Positions 26,794-35,242 of a stretch of 64,000 nucleotides of DNA are shown here, piece after piece. The notes below the pieces were generated by a model, which was not told the DNA's origin, ran no database searches, and worked only from the letters and a program-made list of their open reading frames with translations. The position numbers and the translations under genes are program-made. Location: NCBI GenBank assembly GCA_019873655.1, contig JAIOAU010000006.1:62001-126000 (forward strand), given 5' to 3'. Source of the stretch: Chloroflexota bacterium (GTDB lineage Bacteria > Chloroflexota > Anaerolineae > Anaerolineales > Villigracilaceae). Each line of letters starts with the position of its first letter. The first letter of the stretch is position 1.

Positions 26794-26818
26794 CGTTCGC
26801 GGCTTGCAAAAATCCTGA

Positions 26819-26853
26819 GCGGGAGCGCCCGAAACGACGGGGCTCCCGCTTTT
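26819..26853 (+). terminator. Intrinsic terminator of rpsT
   Basis: GCGGGAGC (26819-26826) pairs with GCTCCCGC (26842-26849) and is followed by TTTT. Confidence 0.8.
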
Positions 26854-26862
26854 GCGCAATGT

Positions 26863-26868
26863 TATAAT
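26863..26868 (+). promoter_or_regulatory. -10 box of argS, extended type
   Basis: TATAAT is preceded by TGT. It predicts a start about 12 nt before ATG 26888, a very short leader. No convincing -35 is present. Confidence 0.45.
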
Positions 26869-26887
26869 CGGCCCGCGCAGGTGAACG

Positions 26888-28708
26888 ATGTTCCAGGAAA
26901 TCCAACAGGCAGTCGAGACCACGTTAAGAGCGTTTTGCCAGGCGGAGGGGATTCCTTTCGTCGCGCCGCAATGGAAGCCGATTCCGTTTGCCGGCGAGTG
27001 GGGCGTTTCGACCTCCTTCTTCCAGATGGCGGCCGAGGAGGCCCGCGCCGGCCGCGGGACGGGCAAGCCGGTCCCCGTCCGGGCGCAGGAACTGGCCGAG
27101 CGGATGAGGAACCAGTTGCGAGGTCTGGAAGGCGTCAACCGCGTTGAGTCGGTCAAGGGCTATCTGAACATCTACTTCGAGACCGGCGCGTACGCCCGCC
27201 GCGTGGTCGAGACCGTGCTGGCGCAAGGCGCGGACTTCGGACGCGGCGCGCCCAAAGGCGAGCGCGTCATGGTCGAGTATGCCCAGCCCAACACCCACCA
27301 CTCCTTCCACATCGGCCATTACCGCAACACCATCCTGGGCGAGGTGCTGGCGCGCCTGCTGGAGTTCGCCGGTTACGAGACCATCCGCGCCTCCTACCCC
27401 GGCGACATCGGCCTGGGCGTCATCACCGTGCTGTGGATGTACGACAAGTTCTACAAGGGGCAGGAGCCGCAGGAAGTCCACGCCCGTGGCCAGTGGCTGT
27501 TGAAACTGTACGTTGAGGCCACCGCCCTGCTGGAGAAGAAGGAAAACGAGACCCCCGAAGAGACGGCGCGGCGCGAGCAGTACGAAGCCGAACGCCGCGA
27601 GATGTACCGCCGCTGGGACGCCGGCGACCCCTACGTGCGCGACCTCTGGCTCCGGACGCGTGAGTGGAGCCTGGAAGAACTGCGCGACATTCTGCGCCGC
27701 ATGGATGTCAAGATTGACGTCTGGTTCTTCGAGAGCGAGGTGGACGAACCGGCCAAAGCCATCGTCGAGGAACTCGTCCAGCGCGGCATCGCCGACGACG
27801 AGCGTCCGCAGGGCGGGGCGGTCATCGTCCGCATTGACGAGAAACTCGGCCTGAAGCAGGAAAAATACCGCACCAACGTCATCCTGCGCTCGGACGGGAC
27901 GACCCTCTACCTGACCAAAGACCTGGCGCTGGCGAAAATCAAGTTCGAGAAATACGGCGTGGATCGCTCGATTTATGTGGTGGACGTGCGCCAGTCGCTG
28001 CATTTACAGCAGACCTTTGCGATCCTGCGGCTGATGGGCTTCCCGCAGGCCGAGAAGTGTTACCACCTCGGCTACGGCTTCGTCAGTTTGCCGGAGGGAG
28101 CCATGTCGGCGCGGCGCGGACGGGTGGTGCTGTTCATGGATGTCCTCGAGGAGGCCGTCCGCCGCGTCCTGGCGGTCGAATCGGAAAAGTCGCCGGAGAT
28201 GAACGAGGCCGAGCGCCGCCGCGTCGCCGAACAGATTGGGCTGGGCGCGCTGGCCTATTCCATGCTGGCCGTGGACAACAACCGCGACATCGTCTTCGAC
28301 ATGGACGCCGCCCTTTCCTTCGAGGGGCATACCGGCCCGTACATTCAGAACGCGCATGTGCGGGCGAGTTCGATTCTGAAGAAGTCGAAGGTCGAGGGTC
28401 AAAAGTCGGATTTGGGACTTTCGACCTTTGATTATGAATTGACCAGGCACGAAATCGAACTCATCGAGCAGCTCTCGCGCTTTCCGCAGGCAGTGGAGCA
28501 GGCCGCCAACGAGTACCGCCCGCTGGTCATGGCCGCCTACGCCTACGATTTGGCGAACGCCTTTCACTCGTTCTATCACGCCGTGCCGGTGATTCAGGCC
28601 GGGCAGGAAAACGTCCGCGCTGCCCGCCTGGCGCTGGTGGCGGCGGCGAAACAAGTCCTTGCCAATGCCCTGCGCTTGCTGTCCATCGAAGCGCCGGAAG
28701 TGATGTAA
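26888..28708 (+). CDS. argS: Arginyl-tRNA synthetase
   Basis: This 606-residue class I synthetase charges tRNA-Arg. The N-terminal tRNA-binding add-on domain (about 1-100), the HIGH signature at residues 141-144 (HSFHIGHYRNTILGE), the AxNxD-type connection and the C-terminal anticodon-binding helices (LVMAAYAYDLANAFHSFYH) are all present. The usual KMSKS is replaced by AMSARRG, common in ArgRS. Bases 28381-28431, in the variable linker before the anticodon domain (about residues 498-515), consist of a heptad-repeat stretch also found elsewhere in this window, in frame and apparently tolerated. ATG 26888 is about 12 nt from the predicted start of transcription. Confidence 0.97.
   Translation: MFQEIQQAVETTLRAFCQAEGIPFVAPQWKPIPFAGEWGVSTSFFQMAAEEARAGRGTGKPVPVRAQELAERMRNQLRGLEGVNRVESVKGYLNIYFETGAYARRVVETVLAQGADFGRGAPKGERVMVEYAQPNTHHSFHIGHYRNTILGEVLARLLEFAGYETIRASYPGDIGLGVITVLWMYDKFYKGQEPQEVHARGQWLLKLYVEATALLEKKENETPEETARREQYEAERREMYRRWDAGDPYVRDLWLRTREWSLEELRDILRRMDVKIDVWFFESEVDEPAKAIVEELVQRGIADDERPQGGAVIVRIDEKLGLKQEKYRTNVILRSDGTTLYLTKDLALAKIKFEKYGVDRSIYVVDVRQSLHLQQTFAILRLMGFPQAEKCYHLGYGFVSLPEGAMSARRGRVVLFMDVLEEAVRRVLAVESEKSPEMNEAERRRVAEQIGLGALAYSMLAVDNNRDIVFDMDAALSFEGHTGPYIQNAHVRASSILKKSKVEGQKSDLGLSTFDYELTRHEIELIEQLSRFPQAVEQAANEYRPLVMAAYAYDLANAFHSFYHAVPVIQAGQENVRAARLALVAAAKQVLANALRLLSIEAPEVM
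28381..28431. repeat. Heptad array inside argS
   Basis: GTC words at 28384, 28391, 28398 and 28405 are exactly 7 apart, then GAC words at 28416 and 28423 are also 7 apart. It translates to a hydrophilic linker rich in Lys, Ser and Gly. The switch of strand sense in the middle makes it fold-capable. Confidence 0.75.
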
Positions 28709-28711
28709 AAG

Positions 28712-28825
28712 CGTGTCAAGCGCTCCCGTGTCAAGTGTCAAACCATTCTTGTACGTGACACTGGAACACATGGCACGTGGCACCTGGCACATGGCACGTG
28801 GCACCGACACACGTGACACAGAACA
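28712..28825. repeat. Heptad array between argS and the GTPase gene
   Basis: GTGTCAA occurs at 28713, 28728 and 28735. TGGCAC then occurs five times with starts at 28771, 28778, 28785, 28792 and 28799, exactly 7 apart. It fills almost the whole gap after argS and holds no terminator-like T run. Confidence 0.85.
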
Positions 28826-28842
28826 ACTCATAAGGAGACCCT

Positions 28843-30162
28843 ATGCCAATCCGTACTCTTATCATGGGCGCCGCCGGGCGCGACTTTCACAACTTCAACG
28901 TTGCCTTCCGCGACAACCCCGATTATGAGGTAGTGGCCTTCACCGCGACCCAAATCCCCGACATCGAAGGCCGCGTCTATCCCGCCGCGCTGGCCGGGAA
29001 ACGTTACCCCAAGGGCATCCCGATTTACGCCGAGAGCGACCTGCTCAAACTCATCAAAGAGTTGAAAGTGGACCAGGTTGTCTTCGCCTATTCGGACGTG
29101 CCGCACGAATACGTCATGCACAAGGCCTCGATGGTGCTGGCCGCCGGCGCCGACTTCCGCCTGATGGGCAAGAACGCCACCCAGGTCAAATCGAGCAAGC
29201 CGGTCGTCTCGGTCTGCGCGGTGCGCACCGGTTCGGGCAAGAGCCAGACCACCCGCCGCGTCTCGCTCATCCTGCGCCAGATGGGCTTCAAAGTGGCCGC
29301 CATCCGCCACCCGATGCCCTACGGCGACCTGGTCAAGCAGGAAGTCCAGCGCTTCGCTGACTACGCCGACCTCGACAAGCACGAATGCACCATCGAGGAA
29401 CGCGAGGAATACGAACCGCACCTCGACAACGGCGTCATCGTCTACGCCGGCGTGGACTACGAGAAGATTCTGCGCCAGGCCGAGCAGGAAGTGGACATCA
29501 TCCTGTGGGACGGCGGCAACAACGACTTCCCGTTCTACGTCTCGGACCTGAAGATTGTCGTCGCCGACCCGCACCGCCCCGGCCACGAATCCACCTACCA
29601 CCCCGGCGAGACCAACGCCCGCGACGCGGACGTCATCGTCATCAACAAGGTGGACACCGCCGACCCGCAGGCCGTCATCAAGGTCCGCGAGAACCTGCGC
29701 GCCCTGAACCCGACCGCGACCGTCATCGAGGCCGCCTCCCCGCTCTTCGTGGATAACCCCTCCGCCATCCAGGGCAAGCGCGTCCTGGTGGTCGAGGACG
29801 GCCCAACGCTGACCCACGGCGAGATGGCCTACGGCGCGGGCTATGTGGCCGCCCAGCGCTTCGGGGCGAAGGAAATCGTGGACCCGCGCCCGTTCGCGGT
29901 CAAATCCATCGCCGAGACCTACAAGAAATACCCCAAGACTGGCCCCATCCTGCCCGCCATGGGCTACGGCCGCCAGCAGATGAAAGACCTGGAAGCCACC
30001 ATCAAGAAGGCCGACGTGGACATGGTCATCGTCGGCACGCCGATCGACCTGACGCGCGTCATCAAACTGGACAAGCCCTACCAGCGCGTCCGCTACGAAC
30101 TGCAGGAAATCGGCCAGCCCACGCTGGAGGACATTTTGAAGAAGAAGTTTGGAAAGAAATAG
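28843..30162 (+). CDS. Cyclic 2,3-diphosphoglycerate-synthetase-like GTPase
   Basis: This 439-residue protein matches the family named for archaeal cyclic 2,3-diphosphoglycerate synthetase. It has an N-terminal Rossmann-like domain (MGAAGRDFHNFNVAFRD) and a P-loop VRTGSGKSQ at about residues 127-135. A DGGNNDFPF acidic segment, an INKVDTADP nucleotide-specificity motif and a C-terminal LPAMGYGRQQMKDLEAT also match. In hyperthermophilic methanogens the enzyme makes a compatible solute; homologues occur in many bacteria, where the function is unknown. GGAG (AAGGAG) precedes ATG 28843. It is followed by the terminator at 30212-30247. I assign the family, not the reaction. Confidence 0.8.
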   Translation: MPIRTLIMGAAGRDFHNFNVAFRDNPDYEVVAFTATQIPDIEGRVYPAALAGKRYPKGIPIYAESDLLKLIKELKVDQVVFAYSDVPHEYVMHKASMVLAAGADFRLMGKNATQVKSSKPVVSVCAVRTGSGKSQTTRRVSLILRQMGFKVAAIRHPMPYGDLVKQEVQRFADYADLDKHECTIEEREEYEPHLDNGVIVYAGVDYEKILRQAEQEVDIILWDGGNNDFPFYVSDLKIVVADPHRPGHESTYHPGETNARDADVIVINKVDTADPQAVIKVRENLRALNPTATVIEAASPLFVDNPSAIQGKRVLVVEDGPTLTHGEMAYGAGYVAAQRFGAKEIVDPRPFAVKSIAETYKKYPKTGPILPAMGYGRQQMKDLEATIKKADVDMVIVGTPIDLTRVIKLDKPYQRVRYELQEIGQPTLEDILKKKFGKK

Positions 30163-30173
30163 CACTGAATGAA

Positions 30174-30202
30174 GTGACGGTTACCTGCCAGGTGACCGTC
30201 AC
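30174..30202. other. Inverted repeat before the terminator
   Basis: A stem of about 13 bp with one T-G pair (GTGACGGT at 30174 and ACCGTCAC ending 30202) stands between the GTPase stop and the terminator at 30212. Function unknown; it may protect the 3' end of the message. Confidence 0.45.
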
Positions 30203-30211
30203 ATTGCCAAG

Positions 30212-30247
30212 GAGTCGGGTGATGGATTGGCCCGACTCTTTTATTTT
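30212..30247 (+). terminator. Intrinsic terminator after the GTPase gene
   Basis: GAGTCGGG (30212-30219) pairs with CCCGACTC (30231-30238), followed by TTTTATTTT. Confidence 0.85.
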
Positions 30248-30280
30248 CTGAAAGAAAATATAAAGTAAGACATTTCTATA

Positions 30281-30309
30281 TTGACTTACTTATTACTGAA
30301 TAGTATACT
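30281..30309 (+). promoter_or_regulatory. Strong promoter of the toxin-antitoxin pair
   Basis: TTGACT (30281-30286) and TATACT (30304-30309) are 17 bp apart, within an AT-rich stretch (30241-30330) that contrasts with the surrounding DNA. The repeated TTACT word around the -35 is a candidate AbrB-type operator. Confidence 0.65.
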
Positions 30310-30338
30310 TATGATTGAGTTTAGGAAGGAGTGTTTGC

Positions 30339-30569
30339 ATGGAGACGGTTGTTACTTCCAAAGGACAGGTGGTCATCCCGTCGCAAATCCGGCGCAAATT
30401 GGGCGTGAAGGAGGGAACTTATCTCCAGGTTGATGTGGATGAAACGGCCAAGAAAATCATCCTGACCCCCATCACGCGGGAGTATATCCATTCCCTGCGC
30501 GGCAAATATAAAGGCAGAGGGTTGATGAAAGCCTTGATGGCTGAGAAGCAGCGAGAGAAGGAACGGTAA
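30339..30569 (+). CDS. AbrB/SpoVT-type antitoxin
   Basis: ATG 30339 with AGGAAGGAG upstream starts a 76-residue protein. Residues 1-47 form the swapped-hairpin AbrB DNA-binding domain: VVTSKGQVVIPSQIRRKLGV is the family signature. The C-terminal region is basic and probably binds the toxin. It directly precedes the PIN toxin gene with no gap (stop 30569, toxin start 30570) and should autoregulate the pair. The upstream TTGACT/TATACT promoter suggests strong expression when not repressed. Confidence 0.92.
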   Translation: METVVTSKGQVVIPSQIRRKLGVKEGTYLQVDVDETAKKIILTPITREYIHSLRGKYKGRGLMKALMAEKQREKER

Positions 30570-30980
30570 ATGGCCCGCAAACCAAAAGCGCTCGTCCTCG
30601 ATTCATGGGCGGTCATTGCCTATCTCGAAGATGAGCCGGCCGGGCAGCAGGTGGCTGACTTGATCGCCAGTGCTCATGAAGAGGCGATCCCCGTTTATCT
30701 TTGCGTTGTCAACGCCGGGGAGATCTGGTACATTATTGCCCGCGAAATATCGGAGGAGGAGGCGAATCGCAGCATCAAGGAATTGCGCGAGTTGCGCATC
30801 CAGTTCGTGGATGTGGATTGGGAACTGACGCAGGAGGCGGCGCGCTTCAAGGCGCAGCACAAGATGTCCTACGCCGATTGCTACGCCGCGGCGCTGGCCA
30901 AGGTCAGGAAGGCGGATTTGGTGACGGGGGATAGGGAATTTAAACCGCTGGAGGAGCAGATTAAGATTCAGTGGGTGTAA
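30570..30980 (+). CDS. PIN-domain toxin, VapC type
   Basis: This 136-residue PIN-domain ribonuclease has acidic metal-binding residues in LVLDSWAVIAYLEDEP (Asp near residue 10), NAGEIWYI, SYADCYAAALA and VTGDREF. This is the standard VapC quartet. The usual action is cleavage of specific tRNA or rRNA. It is paired with the AbrB-type antitoxin immediately upstream and lies at the 3' end of the AT-rich promoter island. Nothing in the surroundings indicates a mobile element. Confidence 0.92.
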   Translation: MARKPKALVLDSWAVIAYLEDEPAGQQVADLIASAHEEAIPVYLCVVNAGEIWYIIAREISEEEANRSIKELRELRIQFVDVDWELTQEAARFKAQHKMSYADCYAAALAKVRKADLVTGDREFKPLEEQIKIQWV

Positions 30981-31055
30981 TGTATTCGATATACCTCAAG
31001 CAACCGGGCGCGCGAAGAGATCATCCTTGCTTTTAACCTCTTGGGAAGTAAACCG

Positions 31056-31088
31056 CAGACCCCGTTTCTTCACAGGAAACGGGGTCTG
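31056..31088. other. Perfect 13-bp hairpin after the toxin gene
   Basis: Arms 31056-31068 and 31076-31088 with a 7-nt loop. No T run follows on the plus strand. A related CCGTTTC/GAAACGG hairpin occurs at 48150-48168. Confidence 0.55.
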
Positions 31089-31151
31089 TGATCCCTCCCC
31101 CTTTCCTCGATTTGGAGTATCATTTCCTCATCTCACCCGAGGAGACATCCC

Positions 31152-32960
31152 ATGATCTATCTCTACCTCCTGCTCGGCCTGCTCGTTCTCCTGCTTGCCT
31201 GGTACCTCATCGCGCTCATCTGGGGCAAGCCGTGGAGCGTGAAGGGCCTCTTCCTGCGCACCTTCCTCAAATTCGCCCTCAAAGGCCCCGAACTGCTGAC
31301 CATGCTCGGCATCCTGGAGAAGTTCGGCATTCACGGTCACAACGCCAAACTCTCCGACGCCTCGCAGGCCTTCGAGGACAAGATGTTCGCCTTCGTCAAG
31401 CGCGACCTGCGCCTGCTGCGCTCCTACCCGCGCCGCCGTCAGGACAAGGCCACCCTGCTCTCGACCGACATCATGGACTGGTTCCTGGACGACATCGTCC
31501 GCGGCGAACGCTGGCGGCATCACGACTATCCCCTCAACCAGATGTTCGGCATCCAGTCCGAACTGCCCAACTTCATGATGACCATGCATCCGGTGGTCAG
31601 CAAACTCGAAGCGCGCAACTACGTCAAACGTCTGAGCCGCTTCGGGGTCAAGTTCGACCAGGTGATGGAGGGGCTGGTCATCCGCGAGCAGAAGGGGGTC
31701 ATCCCGCCGCGCTTTGTCATCCGCCGCGTCCTGGACGAGATGACCGCCTTCGTGGCGAAGCCGGCGCGCGAAAATCCGCTCTACACCGTCTTCAAAGAGA
31801 AATTGGAGAAACTGCCCAGGGTCAGCGCCGCGGACCGCGAACGCCTGCTCGCCGCGGCCGAGACCGAAATCGAGCGGACCGTTTACCCCGCCTACCGCAA
31901 GTTCATTGACTACTTCACCGACCTGGAAGGGAAGGCGACCGACGACGACGGCGTCTGGAAACTGCCCGATGGGGCGGCCTACTACGCCCACTGCCTGCGC
32001 TCCAACACCACCACCGAGTACACGCCGGAGCAGGTCCACGAGACCGGACTGGCGGAGGTGGCTCGCATTGAGGCCGAAATGCGCGCCATCCTGGAAGGTC
32101 AGGGCTACCGGGACGTGGAAAGCCCGACCAAATTCCTGGCCGAACTGGCGAAAGAGGAACGCTTCCTCTACCCCAACACCGACGAGGGCCGTCAGCAATG
32201 CCTGGCCGACTACCAGCGCATCCTGGACGAGATGGACGCCGCCCTCGGCCCGTACTTCAACATCCGTCCGAAGGCCAGACTCAAGGTCGAGCGCATCCCC
32301 GAATTCCGCGAGAAGACCTCCGCCGGGGCCTACTACATGCCCGGCGACCTGAGCGGCTCGCGCCCGGGCGTCTTCTACGCCAATTTGCGCGACATGAAGG
32401 AAGTCCACAAGTTCGGCATGAAGACCCTCGCCTATCACGAGGGCATCCCCGGCCACCACTTCCAGATTTCGATTGCCCAGGAACTCAAGGGTGTGCCGTT
32501 CTTCCGCCGCATGGTGCCCTTCACCGCCTACGCCGAGGGCTGGGCGCTCTACGCCGAAAAACTGGCGCGCGAGATGGGCATGTACCGCGACGACCCCTTC
32601 GGCGAACTGGGCGCGCTCGATTCGGAACTCTTCCGCGCCGTGCGCCTGGTGGTGGATACCGGCATCCATCACAAGCGCTGGACTCGCCAGCAGGCCATCG
32701 AGTACATGGAAGCCCACTCGGCGCAAGACCATGCCAGCATCGTCAGCGAAATCGAGCGCTACATCGTCATGCCCGGCCAGGCCTGCGCCTACAAGATTGG
32801 CATGCTCAAGATGCTCGAACTGCGCGAGAAAGCGCAAAAGGCCCTGGGCGAGAAGTTCAGCCTGCCCGCCTTTCACGATGTGGTCTTGAAGAACGGTTCG
32901 ATGCCGCTCGACATCCTCGAGCGCGTCGTGGACGAATACATCGAGTCGACGCTGGCCTAG
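31152..32960 (+). CDS. DUF885-family zinc-peptidase-like membrane protein
   Basis: This 602-residue protein has an N-terminal membrane anchor (about 3-25) and the DUF885 fold. The motif HEGIPGHH at residues 429-436 contains the HExxGH-type zinc ligands, with the downstream YAEGWALYAE giving the third-ligand region. DUF885 proteins are regarded as putative metallopeptidases, mostly of unknown substrate. Bacterial members are usually secreted or lipoproteins; here a membrane anchor replaces the signal peptide. The gene is flanked by hairpins on both sides and appears monocistronic. Confidence 0.9.
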   Translation: MIYLYLLLGLLVLLLAWYLIALIWGKPWSVKGLFLRTFLKFALKGPELLTMLGILEKFGIHGHNAKLSDASQAFEDKMFAFVKRDLRLLRSYPRRRQDKATLLSTDIMDWFLDDIVRGERWRHHDYPLNQMFGIQSELPNFMMTMHPVVSKLEARNYVKRLSRFGVKFDQVMEGLVIREQKGVIPPRFVIRRVLDEMTAFVAKPARENPLYTVFKEKLEKLPRVSAADRERLLAAAETEIERTVYPAYRKFIDYFTDLEGKATDDDGVWKLPDGAAYYAHCLRSNTTTEYTPEQVHETGLAEVARIEAEMRAILEGQGYRDVESPTKFLAELAKEERFLYPNTDEGRQQCLADYQRILDEMDAALGPYFNIRPKARLKVERIPEFREKTSAGAYYMPGDLSGSRPGVFYANLRDMKEVHKFGMKTLAYHEGIPGHHFQISIAQELKGVPFFRRMVPFTAYAEGWALYAEKLAREMGMYRDDPFGELGALDSELFRAVRLVVDTGIHHKRWTRQQAIEYMEAHSAQDHASIVSEIERYIVMPGQACAYKIGMLKMLELREKAQKALGEKFSLPAFHDVVLKNGSMPLDILERVVDEYIESTLA

Positions 32961-32966
32961 ACTGGA

Positions 32967-33001
32967 GAGGGAACGAGTCTCTCGAGGAGACCCGTTCCCT
33001 C
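32967..33001 (+). terminator. Hairpin after the DUF885 gene
   Basis: GAGGGAACG (32967-32975) pairs with CGTTCCCTC (32993-33001), with an inner GTCTC/GAGAC stem and one mismatch. The T run is weak (ATTTC), so termination may be partial. Confidence 0.6.
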
Positions 33002-33010
33002 ATTTCATGC

Positions 33011-33016
33011 TAAAAT
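33011..33016 (+). promoter_or_regulatory. Extended -10 box giving a probable leaderless mRNA
   Basis: TAAAAT preceded by TGC ends 6 nt before the GTG start at 33023. No Shine-Dalgarno sequence fits in this space. Confidence 0.5.
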
Positions 33017-33022
33017 CGAAAT

Positions 33023-34693
33023 GTGAACCTCAGCGTTTCCGAACGGCAAAACTTCATCAAACGGCTGCATATCTTTCGCGGGCTGAACGATGCGCAACTG
33101 GCCGAGGCGGCCGAAAAGTTGCAGGAAAAACGTTTCAAGGCCGGCGAAACGATCGTCCAGCAGGGCGATCAGGGGGAGACGTTCTTTATCATCTACAGCG
33201 GCCGGGTCGAGGTGTCGACGCGCCGCGGCCGCCGCGCCCGGACGCTGGGCTTCCTGATGGAGGGCGACTACTTCGGCGAGGAGGCGCTCTTGCGCCGCCA
33301 TCACCGTCGCTCGGCCACGGTCACGGCCCGCAGCGAGGTGGTGGCGCTCGTCTTGCACCGCCAGGAGTTCGAGAAACTCTTAAAACAGGCTCGCGGCTTG
33401 CGCCGCAATTTCGAGGTCGCCATCGACAGCCATCGTCTCATCCGCCAGGCGCGCTTCAAATGGCTTCAGCCCAACGAGTCGATTTATTTCCTGGCCCGTA
33501 AGCATACCGTCGTCCTGTTACAATCCCTCTTCGCGCCCACCCTGGCTCTGATTCTGCCGGTCTTCTTCATTATCTTCTTTTTCGTCTTCCCATCCCCCAT
33601 TATCCTCGACCTGGGCTCTTTGGTGCTGGCGCTCATTGCCTTCTGGATGATTTGGAAATGGCTGGATTGGAGCAACGACTATTACATTGTCACCAATCTG
33701 CGCGTCATCCGCCTGGAGAAGACGATCGGCATCTACGACAGCCGCCAGGAAGCGCCCCTCAGCACCATCCTCTCGGTCGGCGTCGAGACCGACCAACTCG
33801 GCCGCATGCTGGATTACGGCACGGTCATCGTGCGCACCTTCGTCGGGCGCATCCTGTTTACGCAGGTGTATCGTCCCCAAGAGGCCGCCCAGATGATCGA
33901 GGAATACTGGAGCCGCAGCCGGGCCGTGGCCCGTCAGGCCGATGTGGAGGCGATGAAGCGCGCCATCCGCGAGAAACTTGGCCTGCCGACTCCGCCCCCT
34001 CCCCAGAAACAGGAGGGACCGCCCCTCCTGCCTCCCGTCTCGCGGCGGGGCCTTGCCCGGGCTTTGTTCGGCAATCTCTTCAGCATGCGCATCGTCGAAA
34101 GCGGCGGGACGATCACCTACCGCAAGCACTACTTCGTCCTCTTCAAACAAACCTGGGCGCCCGGGCTGATTGGGCTGATCATGCTCGTTTTGCTGGGCTA
34201 CCACTGGATTCGAAACAAACCCACTCTGGACGTGGTCTCCCTCATCTTACTTCTGGCCTTCTTCGGCGCCTTTTTGTGGTGGTTGTACCAGTATGTGGAC
34301 TGGCGCAACGACAAGTTCCAGGTCACCCAAGACCAGATCTTCGACATCGACCGCACCCCCTTTGGGCGCGAGGAGCGCAAATCGGCCTCGCTTGACGACA
34401 TCCTGAGCACCGAGTACAAGCGCGATACGTTCCTGAAAGTCCTGCTCAACTACGGCGACGTGTACATCTCCGTCGGCGGCACGCAGTTGATCTTCCAGGA
34501 TGTCCAGGACCCCCCGGCCGTCCAGCAGGATATCGATCAGCGGCGGGTGGCCCGCCTGGAGGCCAAACGCCAGGCCGAGGCCGCCGCCGAGCGGGAACGG
34601 ATGTCCTCCTGGCTGGCCACTTACCATCAGAGCGCCGAGGAGTTCCGCCGCGAACAAAGCCTGCAAAAAACCGACGAAAGTGAAGTAAAATAG
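33023..34693 (+). CDS. Cyclic-nucleotide-binding protein fused to membrane PH-like domains
   Basis: GTG 33023 starts a 556-residue protein; an ATG two bases upstream runs straight into a stop. Residues about 15-125 form a Crp-type cyclic-nucleotide-binding barrel (GETIVQQGDQGETFFIIYSG, MEGDYFGEEALL). Then come two related halves, each with paired membrane helices (about 165-210 and 370-410) followed by a bacterial PH-like domain (NDYYIVTNLRVIRLEKTIG and NDKFQVTQDQIFDIDRTPF). The tail is a charged coil. There is no DNA-binding domain, so a nucleotide signal would be read at the membrane. It leads the def-recF-cupin run. Confidence 0.85.
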   Translation: MNLSVSERQNFIKRLHIFRGLNDAQLAEAAEKLQEKRFKAGETIVQQGDQGETFFIIYSGRVEVSTRRGRRARTLGFLMEGDYFGEEALLRRHHRRSATVTARSEVVALVLHRQEFEKLLKQARGLRRNFEVAIDSHRLIRQARFKWLQPNESIYFLARKHTVVLLQSLFAPTLALILPVFFIIFFFVFPSPIILDLGSLVLALIAFWMIWKWLDWSNDYYIVTNLRVIRLEKTIGIYDSRQEAPLSTILSVGVETDQLGRMLDYGTVIVRTFVGRILFTQVYRPQEAAQMIEEYWSRSRAVARQADVEAMKRAIREKLGLPTPPPPQKQEGPPLLPPVSRRGLARALFGNLFSMRIVESGGTITYRKHYFVLFKQTWAPGLIGLIMLVLLGYHWIRNKPTLDVVSLILLLAFFGAFLWWLYQYVDWRNDKFQVTQDQIFDIDRTPFGREERKSASLDDILSTEYKRDTFLKVLLNYGDVYISVGGTQLIFQDVQDPPAVQQDIDQRRVARLEAKRQAEAAAERERMSSWLATYHQSAEEFRREQSLQKTDESEVK

Positions 34694-34725
34694 GCCTCCT
34701 GCATCTTTTTTAGTGGTGACTTTCC

Positions 34726-35232
34726 ATGACCCTTCGCCCGATTGTAACCGTCCCCGACCCCGTCCTGCGCCGCAAGGCCCGCCCCGTGACCCGCTTCGAT
34801 TCCGACCTGCAAACCCTGGTGGATGATATGATCGAGACCATGCGCGCCGCCCCCGGCGTCGGCCTTGCCGCCCCCCAGGTGGGCGTCTCCGAGCGCGTCA
34901 TCGTGGTCGAGTATCCCGAGGATGACGAAGACGAGGACGCCCCCAAGAAACTCTTCGTGGTCGTCAACCCGGAGATTCGCCAGCGTTCCCAGGAAAAAGA
35001 AATCGCCGTGGAGGCCTGTCTGTCGATCCCCGGCCTGCAGGGCGAGGTGGAACGCGACCTGGCCATCACCGTCCGCGGCCAGACCCGCCGCGGCCAGCCG
35101 ATCAAGATCAAGGCCAAAGGCTGGCTGGCGCGCATCTTCCAGCACGAAATCGACCACCTGGACGGCGTCCTCTACACTGACCGCGCCCTGCGCGTCTGGC
35201 AGCCGACCGAGCCGGTCGAGGACAACGTTTGA
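34726..35232 (+). CDS. def: Peptide deformylase
   Basis: This 168-residue metallo-deformylase removes the formyl group from new proteins. Three motifs are visible: GVGLAAPQVG (about 45-54), EACLSIPG (with alanine in place of the usual glycine) and QHEIDHLDG, giving Cys, His140 and His144 as metal ligands and Glu141 as catalytic base. It has the standard length. It sits between the membrane CNB protein and recF, which starts 10 bp later. No separate promoter is evident. Confidence 0.96.
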   Translation: MTLRPIVTVPDPVLRRKARPVTRFDSDLQTLVDDMIETMRAAPGVGLAAPQVGVSERVIVVEYPEDDEDEDAPKKLFVVVNPEIRQRSQEKEIAVEACLSIPGLQGEVERDLAITVRGQTRRGQPIKIKAKGWLARIFQHEIDHLDGVLYTDRALRVWQPTEPVEDNV

Positions 35233-35242
35233 CCGCGCCGAC

